A stretch of 64,000 nt of DNA, taken from Dendrophyllia cribrosa. Taxonomy: Eukaryota > Cnidaria > Anthozoa > Scleractinia > Dendrophylliidae. Position numbers and translations under genes: made by a program. Below the pieces are notes generated by a model. The model ran no database searches. It was not told the DNA's origin and saw nothing but the letters and a program-made list of their open reading frames with translations. Numbering within the stretch: the first letter of the stretch is position 1; each line of letters opens with the position of its first letter. The stretch covers positions 14,699,036 through 14,763,035 of the forward strand of contig JAJLRJ010000005.1 in NCBI GenBank assembly GCA_024195265.1. Reading direction: 5' to 3'. Shown here one piece after another: positions 44,683-55,724 of the stretch.

Positions 44683-47600
44683 TCAGGAAGAATTATTGCT
44701 GTTACTGTTAGAAGTGGGTCCACTGTATGCTTGTCCACCATTCACATATGAAGTCCCCAGCCCATAAAGATGTCCACAGTATTTTGCATCATCTATATTG
44801 TCTTCAAAAAACATCTACAGAATGAACAACATAGCATGATATAGGATAAATTCTTAATATTCCTGGGCACAGTAATTTACAGTGCTGTACACTTAAGTAA
44901 TGATCCGCATACATTAAGAAGGATAGCGCTGAACAGCAATGCACGATGGAATGTCAACTTTTTTCATTGTTACAACTAGTGATCTCATTGGCCTAGACTC
45001 AAAAACCGCTAAAAAGTTAAGGTTCAAGGTGCATTTTGTTTAATTTTTTTAAGGTTTCAAGTAATTTGAGACCCAATCGCACAACATGCAATTTTTAAAA
45101 GATATTGTATTTGGGAAACTTCATCAAAGTAGCAAAATTATTAGCTATTGTCTTCTGCTATTCTGATCGGTTAAGCACGAACACTTCCTAAAATTTATTT
45201 GACGCAAATGGATCTTATGTGGAGCATTACTTAATTGTCAATGGAACTTATTTCCTTGAATAATAACAAAGGGGAGATAATAATAATTATTACTTTTTTA
45301 TTGTACTTCTTTTTTATCACACAGTTGAACCTCCCGTAAGGCGACCACCCAAAATGCAAAGCCAAGGTGGTCGCTTACGAGAGGTCAGACCACAGGAAGG
45401 ATTTAACTTTTTATTACATCCATTTTGAAATCACTGGTGATCCTTGCAATGTGATTGGCTCTCAGCAGTGCAATTTATTCCCCAATCACACTATTTTTTG
45501 CTCTAAATCGCATCTTGACACATGATGTTTACATGTAAGTCTTTCTGGTTTTTTTTATACAAAATGAGATGTAAAAGTGTTTCCAGTTCCTCTTTTTTAC
45601 AAACCAGCTACTGGATCGATAAAATATTAGTGCTCACTAAAATCGTGTATTTGGGAGCTTAACTTGTGTGATTTCAAAATGGATGTAACAAAGTGGTAAT
45701 TGAAATTCGTGTCATGCAATTTTGGTCTGAAATCAAACCACTCCACTCAGTTCAATTACCATTATGAATCATATGAACCTGTAGTAAATTCAATAAACAA
45801 TGCACCTACATATTTTGTATCAGCACAAAATATTGTATCATGTTGAAGTTTTGAAGTTTTTTGTGTTATTGGACTTGTACTTATGAATGTGAATAAATGA
45901 AAATCAGTATCAGGAATATATATCAGGAATATATGAAAATCAGTATCAGGAATATATATCAGGAATAAATGAAAATCAGTATCAGGAATATATATCAGGA
46001 ATATATGAAAATCAGTATCAGGAATATATATCAGGAATATATGAAAATCAGTATCAGGAATATATATCAGGAATATATGAAAATCAGTATCAGGAATATA
46101 TATCAGGAATATATGAAAATCAGTATCAGGAATATATATCAGGAATAAATGAAAATCAGTATCAGGAATATATATCAGGAATATATGAAAATCAGTATCA
46201 GGAATATATATCAGGAATATATGAAAATCAGTATCAGGAATATATATCAGGAATATATATCAGGAATATATGAAAATCAGTATCAGGAATATATATCAGG
46301 AATATATGAAAATCAGTATCAGGAATATATATCAGGAATATATGAAAATCAGTATCAGGAATATATATCAGGAATATATGAAAATCAGTATCAGGAATAT
46401 ATATCAGGAATATATGAAAATCAGTATCAGGAATATATATCAGGAATATATGAAAATCAGTATCAGGAATATATATCAGGAATATATGAAAATCAGTATC
46501 AGGAATATATATCAGGAATAAATGAAAATCAGTATCAGGAATATATATCAGGAATATATGAAAATCAGTATCAGGAATATATATCAGGAATATATGAAAA
46601 TCAGTATCAGGAATATATATCAGGAATATATGAAAATCAGTATCAGGAATATATATCAGGAATATATGAAAATCAGTATCAGGAATATATATCAGGAATA
46701 TATGAAAATCAGTATCAGGAATATATATCAGGAATATATGAAAATCAGTATCAGGAATATATATCAGGAATATATGAAAATCAGTATCAGGAATATATAT
46801 CAGGAATATATGAAAATCAGTATCAGGAATATATATCAGGAATATATGAAAATCAGTATCAGGAATATATATCAGGAATATATGAAAATCAGTATCAGGA
46901 ATATATATCAGGAATATATGAAAATCAGTATCAGGAATATATATCAGGAATATATGAAAATCAGTATCAGGAATATATATCAGGAATATATGAAAATCAG
47001 TATCAGGAATATATATCAGGAATATATGAAAATCAGTATCAGGAATATATATCAGGAATATATGAAAATCAGTATCAGGAATATATATCAGGAATATATG
47101 AAAATCAGTATCAGGAATATATATCAGGAATATATGAAAATCAGTATCAGGAATATATATCAGGAATATATGAAAATCAGTATCAGGAATATATATCAGG
47201 AATATATGAAAATCAGTATCAGGAATATATATCAGGAATATATGAAAATCAGTATCAGGAATATATATCAGGAATATATGAAAATCAGTATCAGGAATAT
47301 ATATCAGGAATATATGAAAATCAGTATCAGGAATATATATCAGGAATATATGAAAATCAGTATCAGGAATATATATCAGGAATATATGAAAATCAGTATC
47401 AGGAATATATATCAGGAATATATGAAAATCAGTATCAGGAATATATATCAGGAATATATGAAAATCAGTATCAGGAATATATATCAGGAATATATGAAAA
47501 TCAGTATCAGGAATATATATCAGGAATATATGAAAATCAGTATCAGGAATATATATCAGGAATATATGAAAATCAGTATCAGGAATATATATCAGGAATA

Positions 47601-50600
47601 TATGAAAATCAGTATCAGGAATATATATCAGGAATATATGAAAATCAGTATCAGGAATATATATCAGGAATATATGAAAATCAGTATCAGGAATATATAT
47701 CAGGAATATATGAAAATCAGTATCAGGAATATATATCAGGAATATATGAAAATCAGTATCAGGAATATATATCAGGAATATATGAAAATCAGTATCAGGA
47801 ATATATATCAGGAATATATGAAAATCAGTATCAGGAATATATATCAGGAATATATGAAAATCAGTATCAGGAATATATATCAGGAATATATGAAAATCAG
47901 TATCAGGAATATATATCAGGAATATATGAAAATCAGTATCAGGAATATATATCAGGAATATATGAAAATCAGTATCAGGAATATATATCAGGAATATATG
48001 AAAATCAGTATCAGGAATATATATCAGGAATATATGAAAATCAGTATCAGGAATATATATCAGGAATATATGAAAATCAGTATCAGGAATATATATCAGG
48101 AATATATGAAAATCAGTATCAGGAATATATATCAGGAATATATGAAAATCAGTATCAGGAATATATATCAGGAATATATGAAAATCAGTATCAGGAATAT
48201 ATATCAGGAATATATGAAAATCAGTATCAGGAATATATATCAGGAATATATGAAAATCAGTATCAGGAATATATATCAGGAATATATGAAAATCAGTATC
48301 AGGAATATATATCAGGAATATATGAAAATCAGTATCAGGAATATATATCAGGAATATATGAAAATCAGTATCAGGAATATATATCAGGAATATATGAAAA
48401 TCAGTATCAGGAATATATATCAGGAATATATGAAAATCAGTATCAGGAATATATATCAGGAATATATGAAAATCAGTATCAGGAATATATATCAGGAATA
48501 TATGAAAATCAGTATCAGGAATATATATCAGGAATATATGAAAATCAGTATCAGGAATATATATCAGGAATATATGAAAATCAGTATCAGGAATATATAT
48601 CAGGAATATATGAAAATCAGTATCAGGAATATATATCAGGAATATATGAAAATCAGTATCAGGAATATATATCAGGAATATATGAAAATCAGTATCAGGA
48701 ATATATATCAGGAATATATGAAAATTGAGGATCACAAATTTCACTCATGGACTTGTACTGTAACACATTCTTCAATTTGCGTCTGTACTGACATCGAAAA
48801 ATGGTCGCTTACCAGAGGTTAAAAACAACAGGAACATTTAAATCACCAGCATTAAAGGTGGCCATGGCAACTTACATTGTACAAGAGGTTTAGCCTATAA
48901 TGAAATTTGGTTTTCACACATGGAGGTTTGGCTGTCCTTCTTGAAAGAGTTTCTTTACTAGCTATCATGAAATAACATTTATTCAAGACAAGAAAACTAA
49001 TCATTTCTTTATGAAGACATTCTAACTTTCAAGTTTGTGGTTCGTCCTGAAATCCTATGGTGTGACCATTCAAATGGAACTTCTTCGGCAGTACTTTTGC
49101 ATGGTACCATTTGTTTTCAGTAAAAATTCCAAAAGCAATTGGCAAGGATAAGCAATATTTTATTATTGCTTTTTACACACCTCTCTCATTCTAAAAAATG
49201 CATTTCCAGTTAAAAGACTATCACTTCCTGCTTGATGCTGGGGTCCTACTCTTTCAAGCTAAAAAAATAAATGAAAACAAAGAAAGTTGTATTAAATTAT
49301 ATTAAAAAACTGTGGAAACTCATTAATAACTCAAACTCAACTCACTAAGTGCTTTAATAAACTCGTACATAAGAATCCCAAAACTTAAAAGTTGAGTTTT
49401 TTTAATTTTTTTTTTATTTGCCTTACATTACATTACATTACACTACATTACATTACATTACATTATATGACAAAGGAACTAAAGTTTGAACCATATACAA
49501 AGAATACTATACTAACATGAAGTGATCTAAATAAACTAGTACTATCTACATGGTTAGAAAAAGAATAGGAATAAAGAAAAAAGAAAACCTTATGTTGTTA
49601 GCTTTTGTGTTTTTGACATGACGCGAACAAAGAGAAACTCCTTCACTTTAAATGCTGCAGACATGAGCGGAGGGGGCAAGGGTGTAAGGGGACAAAACAA
49701 TTTTTTTTTTCGGTCTATTTAAGTTACATAACATGTCTTAACTCAGTTCTCTCCCCTGCAGGCTAGGAAAAATACTACACAACTCATAAAATATCCTCAA
49801 GTATAATTCTTTCAACTAATCAAATAAGGAATATTTATCTGATAAAAAGGTTGTTCCTAATCTATCCATTTTTCACTTTGCACCATTTTGAGCTATCTCA
49901 CCTCTAGCAATTCAGCCACTTCCTGCAGGCCACCTTTGAGACTCTTACAACTCTTCATCAGGTATTTTACATCATAAATATTTGGAAAATATAGCTTGAG
50001 AAGATCAAAGAATTCTGACTCTTCACTTGGCAAGTTCTGTGCCGTTAGGACTTTCAGAAGATAAGCAAAATCGTAACCGCTATAAAATAAGAAAAAAATC
50101 AATGAGCATCATTACAGTGTTAAATACCAGTAAGAATGTGAATGCCAAAAATATTCATGGAATGTTGATTCTAACCAATGACAAATGAGATCTTGTAACA
50201 GAAAGAAACCATAGTTTTATAGGCTGCTTTGTAATCAGTGAAAGTGATCCCTTTCAAAAGTGAAACAGATTCATATTTCATTTTCCAAATTATTGAGAAA
50301 CAAATTTTTAAAACGTTTTCAAAAGCAAATTTTAAGCTACATGTACAGGTGAGGACAAGTCACAGCTGAAACTGAAAGACAGAACAGTTTCAAAAACAAT
50401 AAGCAATTTAGCAGGATTCTAAATGAATATTGCTTACCCTGGGTTAGGCTAAATCATGCTTTGAACAACCCGGGCCCGGTTGTTCAAAAGCTGGTTAACG
50501 CTAACCCAGTATTAAAACTTAACCCAGGATTTCATTTCTCTTGTTAGAAGTGTTTTCAAAAGCTAGTTATAAGTTACGTGCGAAGACAAGTCAGAGACGA

Positions 50601-53600
50601 AACTAAAGGACAAAAATACTTTGGAAAAATCTCCATTGATTAATTATTAAACTGGAATCAAAATTGACGCTAACCCTGGGTTAGCTTAACCCCGCTTTGA
50701 ACAACCCGGCCCCGGGCAGTAACTGTAAAGTACTGCTCGGTAGCATTCATTTGAATGGTCACACTTTAGGATTTTATTCACAGACTCAAAAGTTAGAACC
50801 ACCTTGTACTGCATTATATTAATAACAGCACCACAGGAAAGTACTACTCAGTAGCTTTCATTTGAATGGTCACACTGTAGGATTTTATACACAAGCTCAA
50901 AATTTAGAACCATCTTGTACAGCATAATAAACAGTACCATAGGAAAGTACTGCTCAATACAATGTAGCTTTCATTTGAATGGTCACATTTAAACAAGGAC
51001 ACTGACTATAAAAGGGATAGCTCCGCCCCCTCTTTGTCACACCATCACTGCTTCAACGGCTAATCAAAGATGGCTGACTGCGAGCAACACGGAGGAAGAC
51101 CGTTGCCCCAAGAAATAAGTCTAATTCTACCTTTACTAGTTCAATCTTGTATAGGATTTATCTTTCACGAAAATAAAACTAAAAACATTATTTGAATTTA
51201 TGCGCCTTTTAGCATGAATATAATATTTTAGCTTTCCAAATTTGAATTTTGCGCGGTATAAACGGTTCTCCATTGGCGAGCGGATGCACGTGATATTGAC
51301 AGTTCGGTGTCAAGTGTGAAATGACTGGCGGCTTGGCCTGGCCAAGGTTCCTTTTATAGTCAGTGTCCTTGTTTAAGGACTTCATCCACATGCTCAAAGG
51401 TTAGAAACACCTTGTTGGTTTTGCATTGCTAAGCTTTGTGATTGGTTGAAAAATCTTGCGTCACTTTCTCAACCAATCATAAGTAAAACCAAAACCAATT
51501 GTGACATGCTTGCATGCATTTTTCCGTGCTTGGCTCCGGTGACATATATTTTTTTGAGTTCTGATTGGTTCATTGGACTGTCTGCACCTGTTGTGATTGG
51601 CAAGAGTAATAACTTCTTTGACTTTTACAGTTACTTTATTTGTAATTTGTAATGTAATGTATTTCAAGTTTGTTTAGCACTTTAATTTGCTAGTAAATAA
51701 GTTTAAGTCTAGGGTGTAAGTGGTTTCGTTGATGTATTGTAACTTGTAACGTAGTGGTTAGGACAAATAAACTTACCTATGAAATGATAACCATCTGACA
51801 TCTTCATTTAGTACAAGTCCCGATGTTATAAGAAGTTCAGCAAAGTCACCAACATCAATTCCTTCTTCTTCATGCCTTTTAAACTGAATGCCTGCTCGAT
51901 TGAGTAAATCTATTGAGTCTTGAGCATACATATCTTCTCTGTAAAAAATAAAAAGCTGTCTTAAGTGTCTCTGAAAAACTCTGCTCCTTGAAGCCAAGTA
52001 GATATTACCCAACAGAATTTTGATTAAGAAAACCATCATTTGCATTTAGTTTCCATGCACATTTGCTGTTTTAAGTATTATACTAGGTGTAATTTCAGAT
52101 TAAAAATGTGCATTCATCGTGTGCATAGCCTGGTTACAAAATGAACACACACACACCATCACAGAGAAAGGTCAGAAATGAACTGAGAAAACAGGACTCG
52201 CGATATCAAACAAAAAAATCAACATGACTTGTTTTGGCACAATGAAAGACTACTGAGATAATCAGTTTTTGTTTTCCCATAGTTATGGTGGAATGATTAG
52301 AGCGTGCTGACCGCAAACTTAAACAGAAGACTTTAGGGATTATTTGAGTTTGCCAGGCTCACTTGAGCCTGGTTACAAAAGGAACCCATGCACGCCACCA
52401 AATTGAACAGAGCAAGGTGAGAAAGGAACTGAGAAAACACAAGTTGCGATATAAACATGACTTGTCTTGGCACAAAATAATACTGAGATAATATGTTGTG
52501 GTTTTCCAATAATTATGGCAGATTGATAGGAATGCTAGAGCATGCTTAAAGTAATTAACTCCCATCCTGTATATAACTGGCATGAAAGAAACTTAAACCT
52601 TTTTCCTGTTGAAATTATGAATGTGACCACAAAATTAATCAGAACTCTTAAGGGATTATTTGAGTTTGGCATGCTCACTTGAGACTGGTTAACAGGAAAG
52701 AAGAAGAGAAAGAACAGAGAAAGGTCAGAAAGGAACTGAGAAAACACGACTTTTGATACAAACACGACTCCAAGTCACATGGTACACGAAAATGCTATAT
52801 TTGTTCGCAAAAAAAAAGAGACAATGTGTGTGGAAATGGGGCCATGAGTAGGTCGAGTTTCTGGCCAAAACGTGCCCCAAAGCAAGTGAGGGGGTGGCCA
52901 AATGGAAAAAATCTCAAAATTTACTGGCTACAAGACACAGGCTTTCCAACACCAGCACAGGACACCAGATTACTTTGTGTCCTCCTATCTGTTGAACGCA
53001 ATAAGATAAAGAGAGAAATTCTTTTATACGCTCTTGTGGTTCCCTTAAAAACTATACCCAATTTCAAACCAAAATTGTCAAAATCTATACCTGTTTTCTG
53101 ACCAAACGGCTCAAAACCCATGTACCCTTTGGGCAGCACATACCTATATAGCTTATAAAGTGGAGTGCTCCACACTCGGGCCATTGACCTTCTCATGTCT
53201 GACCAGCTTACAGACCATTGTGAGTCAGATTGAAGAATGTGAAAGTGTACATGTTGTGGTTCAAATTTTTCTTTGGTTTAAAAATGTTGAAACGAGTTTG
53301 ATTTTTTTTTTTGTCTCTTATTACGAAAATGAATTTGAGACAGGAAAATAAAAATTAAACTGGCAGGGCTGCAAATAATTTTTTTTTTCTTGAAAGGACA
53401 TATGTCCGACTAAGTGACCATTTTGGTCGGACAAAACAAAAATGTGGTCGGACATCACCAAAAAAAAACAGAAGAAGAAGGTTGGGGTGAGTTTAAATTC
53501 TAAGGGAACTTCGCTAGATCTGTTGTTTCGTGACTTACGAAAGGCGTGCATTGATTGAGATTCGTTACAACACAGAGCACCATTTGCTAAACCAGCTAAG

Positions 53601-54587
53601 GTAACTGCTTATTCATCTTTAAAAGTAAAAAATTGTCCGGACATCATGTCCGACCACAGTTGGGATTACGTCAGACATGAGCTAATTTTAGTCGGCCAAT
53701 GATGGATGACCGACTGTTATTTGCAGCTCTGAACTGGTGTCAAAATTTTCAAACCAAAGAAAAATTTGAACCACGACATAAACATGCATTAACAAACTTA
53801 CGTTAGATTAAACTTGAAGTTAAACTGACAAGTTGCGCCAACTGGTGCTTGCTGTCCTTTTTCATTGTAAAATGATAAACCAAGTTGTATGATCTTTAAT
53901 AAGTCCACATTACACCTAAGCAGTTGATATTGGTAGTCTGAAGTGCTGCGAAACTCTCCTATTGGCCGTGCCACAACACCAGGAAATTCTGTGTCCTATG
54001 GGTGGGAACAAGAAAGGTATTATTATTATTTAAGGTAAATTCTGATCCAAAAGACAAGTGGATCACACTGTCAGAACTTATCTCTACAAGGCAGACCTCT
54101 TCAAAAGATAAATTAAAGCAAAGTTAAAAACTGGGGGTCACCATAGTGATTTCCATGCAATGCGTGCTCGACAAATTTATAAACCGCACTTCACAAGGAA
54201 GAAATGACACTTTTTACAAAGTTTTTAATGTTTTAAATATATTTGTCTAAATGTCATGCAAACACTTCTGATCATTTTCCAAAACTTTTCATAGACTGCC
54301 AAAGATGATCAAAGATGAATGTGACAGCAAATGTTTAGATATCGATACCTTAACATGTAAAGATATCAGATATCTTTACATGTACCACATGTGTTAAGAT
54401 ATGATTTTTCTCTTGGAGAAATCCTTGTATAATCCAGCCAAGTTTATATAACAAAATGTAAACATTTAAAACCTACCATAGCCACATAAGGATAGTTTTC
54501 TATTATATCTCGAATTTTGGCGAACTCTTCCTCCATGTTATTTTTCCAGACATCCCTGATGTTAAAATTCGTTAGGTTGGATGGCAT
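44683..54587 (-). CDS. CNOT7: CNOT7/CAF1, CCR4-NOT deadenylase (DEDD nuclease)
   Basis: Catalytic poly(A)-shortening subunit of the CCR4-NOT complex; it removes mRNA tails 3' to 5' in the cytoplasm. Coding exons on minus: 54587-54477, 53995-53802, 51938-51777, 50079-49902, 49258-49181 and 44814-44683, with full GT/AG and phase agreement. This gives 284 residues, against 285 in human CNOT7. The DEDDh active site is complete: D38 and E40 (YVAMDTEFPG), D159 ([12 protein letters not shown]), H223 and D228 ([14 protein letters not shown]). The C-terminus ends [15 protein letters not shown] plus a short Ser/Asn tail. I chose [15 protein letters not shown] as the start because it matches the family N-terminus; an upstream in-frame Met would add 16 residues across a probable splice acceptor. 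Intron 5 (44815-49180) contains a 2.8-kb minisatellite. Confidence 0.97.
44897..45230 (+). mobile_element. TTAA-type MITE family, copy 2 (complete)
   Basis: Termini GTAATGATCCGCAT and ATGTGGAGCATTAC are imperfect inverted repeats. TTAA flanks both sides (44893-44896 and 45231-45234). The interior matches 22591-22914. It lies in CNOT7 intron 5, about 85 bp upstream of exon 6 in plus coordinates. TTAA duplications are typical of piggyBac-like and some other superfamilies. Confidence 0.88.
45325..45897 (+). other. CNOT7 intron 5 left of the minisatellite
   Basis: Contains 'gcgaccacc' and 'ggtggtcgcttacgagaggt' (45332-45384). A related 'ggtcgcttaccagaggtt' lies on the other side of the minisatellite at about 48803. 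This suggests the array expanded inside an older dispersed repeat. Otherwise unremarkable. Confidence 0.45.
45898..48725 (+). repeat. 36-bp minisatellite, ~78 copies, in CNOT7 intron 5
   Basis: The unit is three 12-mers: 'tatcaggaatat', 'atatcaggaata', 'tatgaaaatcag' (approximate boundaries). The array is 2.83 kb. Variants sit only at the left: 'ataaatg' replaces 'atatatg' near 45965, 46145 and 46520, and one unit near 46250 has an extra 12-mer. From about 46530 to 48725 (about 61 units) I see no substitution. Because 36 is a multiple of three and two strands lack stops, giant open frames (859 and 836 codons) appear on both strands; they are artefacts of the repeat. Confidence 0.97.
49015..49110 (+). 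repeat. Single copy of the 106-bp family, CNOT7 intron 5
   Basis: 'ctatggtgtgaccattcaaa' and 'ttcggcagtacttttgcatg' match the copy at 38690-38800 more closely than the array units. It lies 70 bp from exon 5. Confidence 0.7.
49422..49468 (+). repeat. (CATTA)n microsatellite in CNOT7 intron 4
   Basis: About nine near-perfect 5-bp units with one C interruption. The rest of 49259-49901 shows no recognised element. Confidence 0.85.
50440..50716. mobile_element. GGGCCCGGTTGTTCAAA-ended MITE, with a partial second copy
   Basis: The complete element starts near 50472 ('gggcccggttgttcaaaagc') and ends near 50716 ('tttgaacaacccggccccgg'), with 'gctaacccag' and 'ctgggttagc' as inner arms. A truncated head-to-head copy abuts it on the left (50440-50471). 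A fragment also occurs at 34376-34437. It is in CNOT7 intron 3. Confidence 0.82.
50720..51410 (-). repeat. 106-bp family, reversed short array split by a TTAA element
   Basis: Units at about 50720-50830 and 50830-50940, and a third begun at 50940, match the reverse complement of the 3300-4560 array. The third is split: 'gaatggtcacatt' before the insertion continues as 'ggacttcatccaca' and 'gttagaaacaccttgt' after it. Confidence 0.85.
50993..51372. mobile_element. 380-bp TTAA-flanked MITE inserted in a repeat unit
   Basis: The ends 'acaaggacactgactataaa' and 'tttatagtcagtgtccttgt' are perfect inverted repeats of about 23 bp. TTAA flanks both (50989-50992 and 51373-51376). Removing the element plus one TTAA restores a normal 106-bp-family unit, so the boundaries are certain. 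The interior differs from the TTAA family at 44897. Confidence 0.93.
51405..51615 (+). mobile_element. CCAAT-rich MITE family copy (CNOT7 intron 3)
   Basis: 'ttttgcattgctaagctttg' then 'gattggttgaaaaatcttgc', 'ctcaaccaatcataag' and 'gattggttcattggac' follow the order of 23249-23507. The right end is not well preserved. Confidence 0.75.
52127..52770 (+). repeat. Three-unit tandem repeat in CNOT7 intron 2
   Basis: 'gcctggttacaaaa(t/g)gaac' with 'aactgagaaaacac' about 55 bp later occurs at about 52127 and 52371. A third unit at about 52684 has 'gactggttaacaggaaag' and the same 'ggaactgagaaaacacgact'. Units are about 245-310 bp and diverged. Confidence 0.75.
53256..53774. mobile_element. Nested pair of inverted-repeat elements
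   Basis: The outer element has ends 'gtggttcaaatttttctttg' and 'caaagaaaaatttgaaccac', the family seen at 6445-6605. Inside it, 53364-53731 has ends 'cagggctgcaaataa' and 'ttatttgcagctctg' with AACTGG directly outside both. Its interior repeats 'gtcggaca' and 'tgtccgac' motifs. It lies in CNOT7 intron 2. Confidence 0.82.
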
Positions 54588-55060
54588 ACTGTTTGAAGTC
54601 ACAAAGAGCCAACCAACTGTAGTAAAAACTTTCACCCTGGATTAGCTGATGATTTCTCTATGCATACGTAGATCCGCTTTCTATCCTTGCAGGAAAAATC
54701 CTGCCTTCCAGGAAACACAATCTAAAGAAAAAACAATCACAAAAGTCTGAATATATATCGCAACAGTGCATGTGTGACAGTGAAAATAGCTATTCGCCAA
54801 TGTATAGAAATCAGTTTGTCGAAAGCGAGCTGTTTTTCGATTTTCTTTCACATAAAATGCTTACCTTCCTCTCCTCGAACACCTTCTTTCGGTTTCGAAC
54901 TCCAAAATTGCACCATAAATCCCAAAATCATCAAATTGTAAGCGTCCAAATTTCTCTCTCTTTCTGTCTAATCGTCAAGATGGCGGCCGCGCATAATTCG
55001 ATCATCCATTGGCGCATATTTTTTTGGCAAAAACCGCATTGACGAATACCTGGGCTCTGG
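54588..55060 (-). promoter_or_regulatory. CNOT7 5' UTR and promoter region
   Basis: Just upstream of the start codon, 'tttttactacag' on the minus strand could be the acceptor of a 5' UTR exon. Further upstream, 'caagatggcggccgcgcata' on the plus strand (54977-54996) holds the AAGATGGCGGC pattern of YY1 sites common near housekeeping promoters. No TATA box is evident. Exact start sites are unknown. Confidence 0.45.
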
Positions 55061-55300
55061 AGGGGTTGACACTTCATGGCGGCAATGGTTTATTCCCCTA
55101 AGCCTCGTAGTGATGTCTTTTGTTTTAAGTTGAATTTTAATATATCGAAATTGGGCTATTTCGAGCATAATCAAAACTATAACAAAATTCTCGAATCTGA
55201 TTGGTTATCAGCAGGCCCGGTTAGGAGCATAATAGTCCGTTTTGAGGGCAATGCCAAAAAGCATAATACTCGATTTTAGGAGCATAATGTGTCAACCCCT
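55061..55300. repeat. Possible inverted-repeat element with 'aggggttgacac' ends
   Basis: 'aggggttgacac' and 'gtgtcaacccct' face each other across 240 bp. 'gagcataat' motifs recur inside (55160, 55226, 55257, 55281). Only the 12-bp ends support it. Confidence 0.5.
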
Positions 55301-55550
55301 ACTGAAGAGACCCAATTTTTGCCGGGAAAGGGCCAAAGATTTTCGGGTTTTTTTTTTCGGGTCTAATAAACAGGACAGAAGACACACGCAATCCTACATT
55401 TTACTTCAATCTCCCCAGTTCAATGAAATGGCATAGCTGAGGAAAAATGTATGTCAACAGTTCGTTCGAGTTCTTGTCCTGTTGCCTGCTACTGGACTGA
55501 TTCCATGCTCTAATTTTAAGGAGCTTCGCGCATCCCGTGCCGGCGTTAGT

Positions 55551-55724
55551 AGCCAGGGACCGCGGTGGGGGAGGGGCTGGTAGGGCCGCGGCCCCACCAC
55601 TTTTTTTGCGCCCCCGCCCCCCGCCCCCACTATGATTTTATTCCTTTTTTCGATTTTAAATATGAAAAAATTATTTTCAATTGTCAGCCCTCCCACTTTT
55701 CACCTTGCTCCGCGGTCCCTGGAG
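55551..55724. mobile_element. 174-bp MITE-like element, GC-rich left half
   Basis: 'ccagggaccgcgg' and 'ccgcggtccctgg' are perfect 13-bp inverted ends. The left half is very GC-rich, with C runs, while the right half is AT-rich. No reading frame of interest. Confidence 0.75.

Noticed and set aside
45898..48725. CRISPR-like repeated array
   Set aside because: Units are contiguous with no unique spacers and the locus is eukaryotic; it is a minisatellite.
46149..48822. Open reading frames of 859, 836 and 766 codons on both strands
   Set aside because: They come entirely from a 36-bp tandem repeat whose unit is a multiple of three without stops. They lie inside a CNOT7 intron, have no splice or promoter context and appear on both strands at once.
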